Assembly: GCF_000718135.1 (NCBI RefSeq)
Contig: NZ_JOEM01000005.1
Span: 434,001-498,000, forward strand
Source of the DNA: Streptomyces cyaneofuscatus
Lineage (GTDB): Bacteria > Actinomycetota > Actinomycetes > Streptomycetales > Streptomycetaceae
DNA length: 64,000 bases
Direction of reading: 5' to 3'
The notes under the pieces are model-generated. The model did not search any database. It was not told the origin of the DNA and saw only the letters and a program-made list of their open reading frames with translations. The position numbers and the translations under genes were made by a program. Shown piece after piece: positions 24,341-31,931 of the stretch. Position 1 is the stretch's first letter, and each line of letters begins with the position of its first letter.

Positions 24341-25360
24341 TCAGACGAGCGAAACGATCATCTTCCCGGTGTTCTCACCGCGCAGGAGGCCGACAAACGC
24401 GTCGTAGCCGTTCTCGATGCCCTCGACCGTCGTCTCGCGGTACTTCAGCTCGCCGGAGGCCAGCCAGCCGGCGACCTCCTCGACGAACTTCGGCTGGAGG
24501 TCGGCGTGGTCGCCGACGAGCATGCCCTGGAGGCGCAGCCGCTTGCCGATGATCAGCGCCATGTTGCGCGGGCCGGGGGTCGGCTCGGTCGCGTTGTACT
24601 GCGCGATCATGCCGCAGATGGTGGCGCGGCCGTGCACGTTGAGCGCGCCGATGGCCGCTTCGAGGTGGTCGCCGCCGACGTTGTCGAAGTAGACGTCGAT
24701 GCCGTCCGGGGCGGCTTCCTTGAGCTGGTCGCGGACGGGCCCGTTCTTGTAGTTGAACGCGGCGTCGAAGCCGTACTCCTCGGTGAGGAGCTTGACCTTC
24801 TCGTCGGAGCCCGCGGAGCCGATGACCCGGGAGGCGCCCTTGAGCTTGGCCAGCTGGCCGACCTGGCTGCCCACGGCACCGGCGGCGCCGGAGACGAAGA
24901 CCGCGTCGCCCTCCTTGAAGGAGGCGACGTCGAACAGGCCCGCGTAGGCGGTGAGTCCGGTCATGCCGAGCACGCCGAGGTAGGCGGAGAGCGGGGCGAG
25001 GTCGGGGTCGACCTTCACCGCGTGCTTCGCGGGCACGTCGGCGATCTCGCGCCAGCCGAGGCCGTGCAGGACGTGGTCGCCGACGGCGAAGCCCTCGGCG
25101 TTCGAGGCGATGACCTCGCCGACCGCGCCGCCGTCCATGGGGTGGTCGAGCTTGAAGGGCGGGGTGTACGACTTCACGTCGTTCATCCGGCCGCGCATGT
25201 ACGGGTCGACGGAGAAGAACTTGTTGCGGACGAGGATGCGGCCTTCGGCCGGAGCGGCCACGGCGGCCTCACGCAGTGCGAAGTCCTCGGCCTTGGGCCA
25301 GCCGTGGGGGCGGGCGACGAGGTGCCATTCGCGGCTGGACGTGGGAAGTGCTGCAGACAT
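24341..25360 (-). CDS. NADP-dependent MDR oxidoreductase (enone/prostaglandin reductase-like)
   Basis: 339 residues of the zinc-free medium-chain dehydrogenase group that includes CurA and leukotriene B4 12-hydroxydehydrogenase. It has the N-terminal FFSVDPYMRGRMND, the NADP-binding motif VFVSGAAGAVGSQVGQLAKL, and the family signatures YFDNVGGDHLEAA and CGMIAQYNATEPTPGPRN; no zinc ligands are present. It would reduce conjugated enones, relieving electrophile stress. A MarR-type regulator is divergent from it and very probably controls it. The next gene downstream is ohr, so the three may form a reactive-species response locus. Confidence 0.94.
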   Translation of the reverse strand: MSAALPTSSREWHLVARPHGWPKAEDFALREAAVAAPAEGRILVRNKFFSVDPYMRGRMNDVKSYTPPFKLDHPMDGGAVGEVIASNAEGFAVGDHVLHGLGWREIADVPAKHAVKVDPDLAPLSAYLGVLGMTGLTAYAGLFDVASFKEGDAVFVSGAAGAVGSQVGQLAKLKGASRVIGSAGSDEKVKLLTEEYGFDAAFNYKNGPVRDQLKEAAPDGIDVYFDNVGGDHLEAAIGALNVHGRATICGMIAQYNATEPTPGPRNMALIIGKRLRLQGMLVGDHADLQPKFVEEVAGWLASGELKYRETTVEGIENGYDAFVGLLRGENTGKMIVSLV

Positions 25361-25439
25361 GGGCTCGGGGTCTCCTCAATGTCCTACGGGGGAAGCCTTG
25401 GGGGAAAGCTTCATGACATGAAACAACCGTGCACCTGAA

Positions 25440-25477
25440 TATTTCATATTGTCAAGTAAATCGGTACGCTGGTGCCC
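25440..25477 (+). promoter_or_regulatory. marR promoter with imperfect palindrome
   Basis: TACGCT (25465-25470) ends seven bases before ATG 25478, which fits leaderless transcription. ATTT and AAAT arms flank a 13-base centre (25441-25461) in an AT-rich patch, the most likely binding site of the MarR protein for itself and the divergent reductase. Confidence 0.5.
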
Positions 25478-25903
25478 ATGGCCACCCGCACAGACCCCCT
25501 GACCCTTGAGGTCGTCGAGCTCATCGGCACCGTCGTGGCGCGCTACCACGAGGAGTACGACCGGGCCGCCGCCGAGCACTCCCTCACCGGGGCACAGGCG
25601 CGGGTCCTCGGGCTGCTCGCGCTGGAGCCGACCCCGATGCGGAAGATCGCCGTCAAGCTGAAGTGCGAGCCGTCGAACGTGACCGGCATCGTGGACCGCC
25701 TGGAGACCCGCGGCCTGGTCGAACGCCGGGCGGACCCGGTCGACCGCCGCGTGAAGCTGGCCGCCGCGACGGAGGCGGGGCGGCGGACGGCCCGGGAGCT
25801 GCGTGACTCGCTGAACTTCGCCCGGGAGCCGCTGGCCGAGCTGTCGGACGCGGAGCGGACCGTTCTGCGGGATCTGCTGCGGCGGATGCTGGGCGAGGGC
25901 TGA
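25478..25903 (+). CDS. MarR-family regulator
   Basis: 141 residues from ATG 25478 (an in-frame GTG at 25472 is less likely given the -10 position). The winged helix (MRKIAVKLKCEPSNVTGIVD, RLETRGLVERR, and the wing ADPVDRRVKLAAATEAGRR) is typical. There is a single Cys in KLKCEPSN at the recognition helix, not at the OhrR position near the N-terminus. It probably represses itself and the divergent MDR oxidoreductase, responding to electrophiles or a phenolic ligand. Convergent with the zinc-ribbon gene, 15 bases apart. Confidence 0.93.
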   Translation: MATRTDPLTLEVVELIGTVVARYHEEYDRAAAEHSLTGAQARVLGLLALEPTPMRKIAVKLKCEPSNVTGIVDRLETRGLVERRADPVDRRVKLAAATEAGRRTARELRDSLNFAREPLAELSDAERTVLRDLLRRMLGEG

Positions 25904-25918
25904 TCCAGACGAGAGGCG

Positions 25919-26650
25919 CTACGTGCACCACCACAGGAAGCGGGTGCAGGTCGGCGACGGTGTCGGGGAGGGCGTGGGTGCCGGGTCCTCGGTCGGGTCG
26001 CCCGGCGGGGGCGGAGGCGCCGGTACGGTCGGCGGCTCCTGCGGGTCCTCCGGCTCGACCGGCCCGGACGGGTCGGCCGGCGGGCTGTCCGAGGCGTCCG
26101 GCGGAGAGGCGGGGGTGGTCGTCGCCTCGTCGGGTTCGGGGTCCTTCGAGGCCGTGGGGGCGGCCGTGGCGTCGGGGGCCGGTGACTCCGCCGGGTCGGC
26201 CGCCGTCGCGCTGCCCGACGGCGACGGGTCCACGGGTCTGCCCCGGCCGGTCGTGACCGGGCCCGGATCCTGCGGCGGCTCGCCGGAGACGGAGTCCGGG
26301 ACGGCCGGATCGTCGGGGCCGCGCGGCGCATCCTCCACGAAGTCGGCGGCGGTGTCGTCCCGGCCCGGCTCCATGGCCAGCTCCGCCAGGCTCAGCGCGC
26401 CCGCCGCGAGGACCAGACCGCCCACCGCGAGAAGCACCGTACGGCCGCGTCTGCGGTGGCTGCCCCGCGCACGCCGGCGCGACCGGGCGGCGGGCGCCGG
26501 CGCGGCGGCATCGGCGGGGGCGTCCTGCGCGTGGCCCGCGAGGGTCGGCGCGGGTACCTCGAAGGGGCCCAGTGCCTCGGCGGGAGTCCCGCACCCGGCG
26601 CAGGCCAGGGCTCCGTTGAGATGCCGTCGGCACGGGTGGCAGTAATCCAT
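25919..26650 (-). CDS. SCO2400-family zinc-ribbon membrane protein
   Basis: 243 residues. The N-terminus holds a CxxC...CxxC zinc ribbon (MDYCHPCRRH and LACAGCGTP, Cys 4, 7, 17, 20). A basic patch (RSRRRARGSHRRRGR) and one membrane segment (TVLLAVGGLVLAAGALSLAE, about 69-88) follow, and then some 140 residues of Pro/Asp/Ser/Thr-rich low-complexity sequence. It ends in the conserved-looking CTRFLWWCT. Topology suggests ribbon inside and Pro-rich tail outside. The name follows the S. coelicolor gene I believe equivalent. Function unknown; the Trp/Cys C-terminal tag is the most distinctive part. Confidence 0.8.
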   Translation of the reverse strand: MDYCHPCRRHLNGALACAGCGTPAEALGPFEVPAPTLAGHAQDAPADAAAPAPAARSRRRARGSHRRRGRTVLLAVGGLVLAAGALSLAELAMEPGRDDTAADFVEDAPRGPDDPAVPDSVSGEPPQDPGPVTTGRGRPVDPSPSGSATAADPAESPAPDATAAPTASKDPEPDEATTTPASPPDASDSPPADPSGPVEPEDPQEPPTVPAPPPPPGDPTEDPAPTPSPTPSPTCTRFLWWCT

Positions 26651-26774
26651 GGCGCCCGCAGATTAGACGCGCGGAGATCGACTCAGGAAGCGGACCAGGT
26701 GAGGATCCTGTGAGGAACACGGGATTCCGCGGACGGCCGGTCCGATACGCCTGACCTGCGGGAGGATGGGCGGC

Positions 26775-27341
26775 ATGACCGCTCCCACCCCCTTCGGCCC
26801 CCTGGAATTCCAGCTCGTCCTGCTGCGCCGGATGGCCGACCACCAGCCCGATCTGGTCGAGGAGGCACGGCAGGAGCTGAGCGCCTCGCTCGCCGACATG
26901 CGGGAGGCCAACCGCCGCTGGCAGGCCATGGTCCGCGCGCCCCGGGGGCGGGGATCGCTGCGGCGCTACCGCTCGGTGCTCGGTGAGCCGGAGCTGACGC
27001 TGAAGCGCCGGGTGGGCGACCTGGAGTGCGAGGCGCTGCTCTGGCCGGTGCCGCTCTGGCCGGACCTCCGGTTCGAGGTGATGGCCGCGCCGGGCGGGGC
27101 CGTGTGGAACGAGTGGCTCGTCCGGGCGCCGGGGGCGGCGGGCCCCGAGCTCACCTCCGTACCGTCTCTGCGTCCCTGGTCGTGCACCGTGGACGAGGTG
27201 GCCCGGGCCTTCCCCCCGGCCCGGCCGATGGAGGGCAGCGCACCGACCCGGTGGGCGCTGGCCCTCACCGACCCGGGCAGCGGGGAGCCGTACATCGCCG
27301 AGTTCACCTGGGGGCTGTTCCAGCGGCTGCTGCCCGGCTGA
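26775..27341 (+). CDS. Conserved protein of unknown function
   Basis: 188 residues from ATG 26775, with GGAGG nine bases ahead. A helical, charged N-terminal half (FQLVLLRRMADHQPDLVEEA, RQELSASLADMREANRRW) is followed by a strand-rich half containing many Trp and Pro (LLWPVPLWPDLRFEVMAA, WSCTVDEVARAFPPARP, and the ending FTWGLFQRLLPG). No signal peptide, membrane span or catalytic motif is recognised. It is 144 bases upstream of the MreB-like gene in the same direction and might belong to the same neighbourhood function, but there is no direct evidence. Confidence 0.75.
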   Translation: MTAPTPFGPLEFQLVLLRRMADHQPDLVEEARQELSASLADMREANRRWQAMVRAPRGRGSLRRYRSVLGEPELTLKRRVGDLECEALLWPVPLWPDLRFEVMAAPGGAVWNEWLVRAPGAAGPELTSVPSLRPWSCTVDEVARAFPPARPMEGSAPTRWALALTDPGSGEPYIAEFTWGLFQRLLPG

Positions 27342-27485
27342 GGGGGCTGTGCCACCTGGCGGGGCGTCAGCTCGCGACCCTCGTACGGCGCATCCCAGCG
27401 CGCGCGGCCCGGTGGGGAACGCGACGATGCGATGAGAGGCCGGCTGCCGCCGGTACCCCCATCCGTGCTCTCGGGAGAACCTGCC

Positions 27486-28523
27486 GTGACCGTCAGCCTT
27501 GAGCAGTTGCAGCGTTGCCACATCGCCGTCGATCTCGGGGCCGCGAGGACCCGTGTGTACGTCAAGGGGCTCGGGCTCGTCGTCGACGAACCGAGCGTCG
27601 CCGCCGTCAACACCCGTACGGGATCGCTCATCGCGGTCGGTGTGCTCGCCGAGCAGATGACCGGCCGCACCCCCGAATACATCCGGGTGGTCCGCCCGGT
27701 CTCCGGCGGAACCGTCGTCGACATCGAGATGGCCCAGCGGATGCTGCGCCACCTGCTCGGCGACAAGCTCCGCCGCCAGCTGCGCCGCAAGCCCCGGCTG
27801 CGCGCCGCCGCCTGCATCCCGCACGAGGCCGATCCGCTGGCCCGGCGCGCCACGGTGGAGACGCTCACCGGGCTCGGCGCCCGGCGGGTCGAGCTGGTGG
27901 ACACGCTGATCGCGGCGGCGGCCGGCTGCGGGCTGCCGGTGGAACAGCCGACCGCGACCATGATCATGGCGTGCGGCGCGGCCACCACGCAGATCGCGGT
28001 GCTCTCGCTCGGCTCGATCGTGACGGCCGTCCGGCTCCCGGTCGGCGGCAACGCCATCGACGAAGCGGTGATCCAGCACCTGCGCCAGCACCACGCGCTG
28101 ATGCTGCCGAGCCAGTCCGTGCGCCCGCTGCAGCTGGCGCTGCACGGCAACGGCCTCCAGCTCACCGGGCCCGCGCTCACCGAGATCCACGGCCGGGACG
28201 TGGCGACCGGCCTGGCCCGCTCGGTGCAGGTCGACACCGCCGCCGTACGGAAGGCCATCCACACGCCACTCACCGCCGTCCTGGACGGCGTCGGCAAGGT
28301 GCTGCGCGAGTGCCCGCCCGATCTGGTCGCCGACCTCGCGGACCGCGGGATCATGATGGTGGGCGGCAGCGCGCTGCTCCCGGGGTTCGACGAGATGCTC
28401 CGGGACGCGACCGGCATGCCGGTGCACATCGCCGACCGGCCCGACGTCTGCTCGGTGCTCGGCCTCGGCGCGATGCTGGACGGCAGGATCCAGCCGATGG
28501 TTCTGAACCCGCTGGCGGGTTAG
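27486..28523 (+). CDS. MreB/Mbl-like actin homologue with degenerate nucleotide site
   Basis: 345 residues from GTG 27486. The overall order of MreB motifs is kept: phosphate-1 IAVDLGAARTRVYVKG, IPHEADPLARRATVE in the connecting part, phosphate-2 region MACGAATTQIAVLSLGSIV, the segment LPVGGNAIDEAVI, and the adenosine motif IMMVGGSALLPGFDEM. In phosphate-2 the DIGGGTT of true MreB is ACGAATT, losing the Asp that places the attacking water and two glycines. It therefore probably binds or hydrolyses ATP poorly. S. coelicolor has a comparable short Mbl (SCO2451). It is seven bases from the GAF kinase gene, so co-expressed with it. Confidence 0.88.
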   Translation: MTVSLEQLQRCHIAVDLGAARTRVYVKGLGLVVDEPSVAAVNTRTGSLIAVGVLAEQMTGRTPEYIRVVRPVSGGTVVDIEMAQRMLRHLLGDKLRRQLRRKPRLRAAACIPHEADPLARRATVETLTGLGARRVELVDTLIAAAAGCGLPVEQPTATMIMACGAATTQIAVLSLGSIVTAVRLPVGGNAIDEAVIQHLRQHHALMLPSQSVRPLQLALHGNGLQLTGPALTEIHGRDVATGLARSVQVDTAAVRKAIHTPLTAVLDGVGKVLRECPPDLVADLADRGIMMVGGSALLPGFDEMLRDATGMPVHIADRPDVCSVLGLGAMLDGRIQPMVLNPLAG

Positions 28524-28530
28524 GGGCGCC

Positions 28531-30021
28531 TTGACCTCCGTCGGCCGACTGCCCCTCCTGCTGGAGGCCGTCCTCAGCATCGGCAGCGACCTCGGGCTGC
28601 GGGCCACCCTCCAGCAGATCGTGGACACCGCGACCACCCTGACCGGGGCCCGCTACGGCGCCCTCGGCGTGCTGGAACCCGACCAGGACCGGACCGAGGC
28701 GCTGTACACGACCGGGATGACCGAGGCGGAGCGGCAGCGCGTCGGCCGGCTCCTCCCGGAGCGACGGGCGGCTCTTCCTCCCGAGGAGGGAAGGAAGGCA
28801 CCGCCCGCCCCGGCCTTCCTCACCGCCCCGATCCAGGTGCACACCCAACTGTTCGGCCACCTCTGCCTGGCGGAGAAGAGTTCAGGCCCATTCTCCGAGA
28901 CGGACCGGGCCCTGCTGCACGTCCTCGCCTCCCAGGCGGGCATCGCCATCGGCAACGCCCGGCTCTACGAGAGCGCCCGGCAGCGGGAGCGGTGGATCGA
29001 GGGGGCGGCCGCCGTCACCACGGCCCTGCTGACCGGCACGGACGCGGCCGACGCCCTGATGACCGTGGCCGAGAGCGCCCGGGTGCTGGCCGGTGCCTCG
29101 GCCGGGGTGATCCTCCAGCCCACCGAGGCGGGCGGGATGGAGATCGTGACCGCCTCCACGCTCGACGACCCGGCGGGCATCGTCGGCACGACCATCGCCC
29201 CCGGCTCCCCCGTCCTGGTCCAACTGCTCGGCGGCGAGCCGGTCTTCATCGACGACTCCGCCACCGACCCCCGGATGACCACCGACGTACGGTCCCGGTT
29301 CGGGCCCAGCATGATGCTGCCGCTCCAGAGCGGCGGCCGGCTCATCGGCACCCTCGCGCTGCCCCGGCGGCGCGGCGCACCCCCGTACACGGCGGTCGAC
29401 CGGCTGCTGGCGACCCAGTTCGCCTCGCAGGCCGCCCTGGCGCTGGTGATGGCGGACGCGCAGGCGGACCGGGAGCGGCTCGCGGTGTACGAGGACCGCG
29501 ACCGGATCGCGCGTGACCTGCACGATCTGGTGGTCCAGCGGCTCTTCGCGACCGAGATGATGCTGGAGTCGACGCGCCGGCGGGCGGCCACGGAGGAGGA
29601 CGCGAGCGAGCTGCTCGGGCGGGCCGTGGACGAGCTGGACTCCACCATCCAGGAGGTCCGCACCGCGATCTTCGCCCTCCAGCAGCCGCCGGCCGAGGCC
29701 CCGAGCACGTTCCGGGGCCGGGTGCTGCGGGAGACCGGGGGCGCGGCGGCGCTGCTGGGGTTCCCGCCGTCGGTGCACTTCACGGGGGCGGTGGACGCGC
29801 TGGTGGGCGAGGGGACGGGCCGGGAGCTGCTGGCCGCGCTGCGCGGGGCGCTGGCCGCCGCGCACCGCAGGCCCGGGATCTCGGCGATCGATGTGGCGGT
29901 GGACGCGACGGTGCGGCTGCCCGACGGGCGGAGCGCGGTGCGCCTGGTGGTGGCCGATGACGGGGACGACGCGGAGGCGGGGGGCGGGTCGGCGGCGGTG
30001 ACCTGGGAGGCGCCGCTGTAA
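28531..30021 (+). CDS. GAF-domain histidine kinase-like protein with degenerate ATPase
   Basis: 496 residues from TTG 28531. There are two GAF domains (about 20-145, and about 165-310 with FIDDSATDPRMTTDVRSRFG), then a DevS/DosT-type dimerisation helix with the phospho-acceptor box RDRIARDLHDLVVQRLFA. The HATPase part is abnormal: the N box reads LRGALAAAHRRPG, so the magnesium-binding Asn is gone, and after VVADDGDDAEAGG the protein ends without G boxes. Autophosphorylation seems unlikely unless another kinase supplies the ATP. Seven bases downstream of the MreB-like gene; no response regulator is adjacent. Confidence 0.88.
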   Translation: MTSVGRLPLLLEAVLSIGSDLGLRATLQQIVDTATTLTGARYGALGVLEPDQDRTEALYTTGMTEAERQRVGRLLPERRAALPPEEGRKAPPAPAFLTAPIQVHTQLFGHLCLAEKSSGPFSETDRALLHVLASQAGIAIGNARLYESARQRERWIEGAAAVTTALLTGTDAADALMTVAESARVLAGASAGVILQPTEAGGMEIVTASTLDDPAGIVGTTIAPGSPVLVQLLGGEPVFIDDSATDPRMTTDVRSRFGPSMMLPLQSGGRLIGTLALPRRRGAPPYTAVDRLLATQFASQAALALVMADAQADRERLAVYEDRDRIARDLHDLVVQRLFATEMMLESTRRRAATEEDASELLGRAVDELDSTIQEVRTAIFALQQPPAEAPSTFRGRVLRETGGAAALLGFPPSVHFTGAVDALVGEGTGRELLAALRGALAAAHRRPGISAIDVAVDATVRLPDGRSAVRLVVADDGDDAEAGGGSAAVTWEAPL

Positions 30022-30041
30022 GCACCGCCGAGGAGGTGCGA

Positions 30042-30473
30042 TCAGTGCTTCGGGGCCGCCCGCAGCGCGATCCGGGTGGTGGAGTGGGCCACCCCCGCCT
30101 CCCGTTTCAGCCGCCGCAGCAGCGAGTCCAGCGCCACCGGGTCGGCCGCCGTGGCGCGGATCAGGTAGTCGTGGCCGCCCGTCACGTGCACCACCTCCGT
30201 GATCCCGGGCAGCATCAGCACCGAACGCTCGAACTCCTCGTTCGTCGTGTCGAGCCGCAGCGTCACATCGATGAAGACGACCAGGCCCGAACGGGTGTCG
30301 GCGGCCGGGTCGACGATGACGGTGAAGCCGCGGATCACCCCGTCCTTGCGCATACGGCGGACCCGGTCGCCCGCCGCGTTGGCGCTGAGCCCCACGCGTA
30401 CGCCCAGATCCCGGTACGAGATCCGCGCGTCCTCCTGGAGAATGCCGAGGATTTCCCTGTCCAGCCGGTCCAT
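30042..30473 (-). CDS. Lrp/AsnC-family regulator
   Basis: 143 residues. An N-terminal winged helix (LDREILGILQEDARISYRDL, VGLSANAAGDRVRRMRKDGV) and a C-terminal RAM domain (GHDYLIRATAADPVALDSLL) make a typical amino-acid-responsive Lrp/AsnC protein. GACAAT (30480-30485, minus strand) ends six bases before ATG 30473, so the message may be leaderless. It is divergent from the NarK-type transporter with 139 bases between, so control of that transporter is possible. It converges on the GAF kinase gene with a 20-base gap. Confidence 0.93.
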   Translation of the reverse strand: MDRLDREILGILQEDARISYRDLGVRVGLSANAAGDRVRRMRKDGVIRGFTVIVDPAADTRSGLVVFIDVTLRLDTTNEEFERSVLMLPGITEVVHVTGGHDYLIRATAADPVALDSLLRRLKREAGVAHSTTRIALRAAPKH

Positions 30474-30612
30474 ACCGCGATTGTCCCAGCTTGTGGCGAT
30501 ATCGGCTGAGGGGGGGGCGGAAAGGAGCCCTCGGGGAGCCTCGGGAAGCCGCTGTCGCCCGGTCGGCGCAGTCCGGCGGGCCGTGCGCTTCCCCGCGGCC
30601 TTGACTTGCCGT

Positions 30613-31845
30613 GTGGATACCGCCGTCAAGCAGTCCCCCGAGCCTCCGGACGCCTCCGCCCCGGCGGCCCCCGCGCCCTCCCCGGCCGCGTACTGCAATC
30701 TCGCCATGGCGACGATCGGCTTCGCCCTCACCTTCTGGGCGTGGAACCTGATCGCGCCGATGTCCGGCGACTACAAGGACCGGCTCCAGCTCAGCTCGTT
30801 CCAGCAGTCGTTCCTGGTGGCTGTGCCGGTCCTCGTCGGGTCGCTCGGCCGGATCCCGGTGGGCGCGCTGACCGACAAGTACGGCGCGAAGCTGATGTTC
30901 CCGCTGGTGTCGGCGCTGACGATCGTGCCGGTGCTGCTGCTGATCCCGGCGAAGAACTCGTACGGGGCGATGATCGCGGTCGGCTTCCTGCTCGGGCTCG
31001 GCGGGACGACGTTCGCGATCGGTGTCCCGCTGGTCAACTCGTGGTTCCCGCCCGCCAAGCGGGGGTTCGCGCTGGGCGTGTTCGGGATGGGCATGGGCGG
31101 GGTGGCGCTGTCCGGCTACTTCACCCCGCGCATCGCGAAGCACGGCGACAACCTGCCGTTCCTCGTGGTCGCGGGCGCGCTGGTGGTGTTCGCGCTGCTC
31201 GCCGCCGTCCTGGTCAGCGACCACCCCGACCGGAAGATCCCCACGGACACGTTGGTACACCGGCTGGGCGAGGCCGGGAAGCTGCGGGTGACCTGGGAGC
31301 TGTCGGCGCTGTACGCGATCGGCTTCGGCGGGATCGTGGCGTTCGGGGTCTATCTGCCGACGTACCTGAAGACCTGGTACGAGATGTCACCGACCGAGGC
31401 GGGCACCAAGGCGGCCGGGTTCGCGCTGGTCACGGTCGTCTTCCGGCCGATCGGCGGCTGGCTCTCGGACCGGATCCACCCGGCGCTGGTGACCGCCGGG
31501 GCGCTGCTGCTGGCGGCCCTGATGGCGGTCGCCCAGGCCTTCGAGCCGCCGCTGAATCCGGTCGGCACCATCGCTCTGCTGGCCATGGCGGCCGGGCTCG
31601 GCACCGCGAGCGGCAGCGTCTTCGCCCTGGTCTCGCAGGTGACCCCGCAGCCGAAGGTGGGCAGTGTGACGGGCATCGTCGGCGCGATGGGCGGGCTCGG
31701 CGGTTTCGTGCCGCCGCTGGTGATGGGGGCGATCTACAGCGCCAAGGACAGTTACGCGATCGGCTTCATGCTCCTGTCCGATCTGGCGCTGGCGGGGTGC
31801 GTGTACGCGTACGGGCGGATGCGGAACATCCAGCGCGACGGGTGA
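30613..31845 (+). CDS. NarK-type MFS transporter (nitrate/nitrite porter family)
   Basis: 410 residues from GTG 30613, about 12 membrane segments. The NNP-family features are an N-terminal WAWNLIAPM segment, MFS motif A-like RIPVGALTDKYGAK, the Gly-rich nitrate signature region GLGGTTFAIGVPLVNSWFPP followed by RGFALGVFGMGMGG, and a second Gly-rich stretch IVGAMGGLGGFVPPLVMG. These fit nitrate or nitrite transport. It lies 30 kb from the nitrate reductase gene in this window, not in an operon with it. The first 30 residues are Pro/Ala-rich and cytoplasmic. A bidirectional terminator follows. Confidence 0.88.
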   Translation: MDTAVKQSPEPPDASAPAAPAPSPAAYCNLAMATIGFALTFWAWNLIAPMSGDYKDRLQLSSFQQSFLVAVPVLVGSLGRIPVGALTDKYGAKLMFPLVSALTIVPVLLLIPAKNSYGAMIAVGFLLGLGGTTFAIGVPLVNSWFPPAKRGFALGVFGMGMGGVALSGYFTPRIAKHGDNLPFLVVAGALVVFALLAAVLVSDHPDRKIPTDTLVHRLGEAGKLRVTWELSALYAIGFGGIVAFGVYLPTYLKTWYEMSPTEAGTKAAGFALVTVVFRPIGGWLSDRIHPALVTAGALLLAALMAVAQAFEPPLNPVGTIALLAMAAGLGTASGSVFALVSQVTPQPKVGSVTGIVGAMGGLGGFVPPLVMGAIYSAKDSYAIGFMLLSDLALAGCVYAYGRMRNIQRDG

Positions 31846-31861
31846 GGTCCTCGGACGTGAA

Positions 31862-31895
31862 GAACGGCCGCGTTCCCGCCGGAACGCGGCCGTTC
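31862..31895. terminator. Bidirectional terminator
   Basis: GAACGGCCGCGTTCC and GGAACGCGGCCGTTC form a perfect 15-base stem with a CGCC loop, between the convergent narK-type gene (stop at 31845) and the ThuA/GH99 gene (stop at 31932). Confidence 0.93.
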
Positions 31896-31931
31896 GTCTG
31901 TGGGCCCGCCCGGTGAGGGCTTCCTGGGCTG

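Noticed and set aside
24299..24342. GC-rich repeat downstream of the MDR oxidoreductase (CCGGGCCGGGCCCGG) as a terminator
   Set aside because: It overlaps the stop codon and can pair in several registers, so I could not define one convincing hairpin.
23780..25903. OhrR assignment for the MarR protein at 25478
   Set aside because: It is adjacent to and divergent from the MDR oxidoreductase, not ohr, and its single Cys is not at the reactive N-terminal position of OhrR.
28882..31260. 792-codon minus-strand open frame across the GAF kinase, Lrp and NarK-type genes
   Set aside because: It is antisense shadow of recognised genes on both sides; repetitive Arg/Gly/Gln composition.
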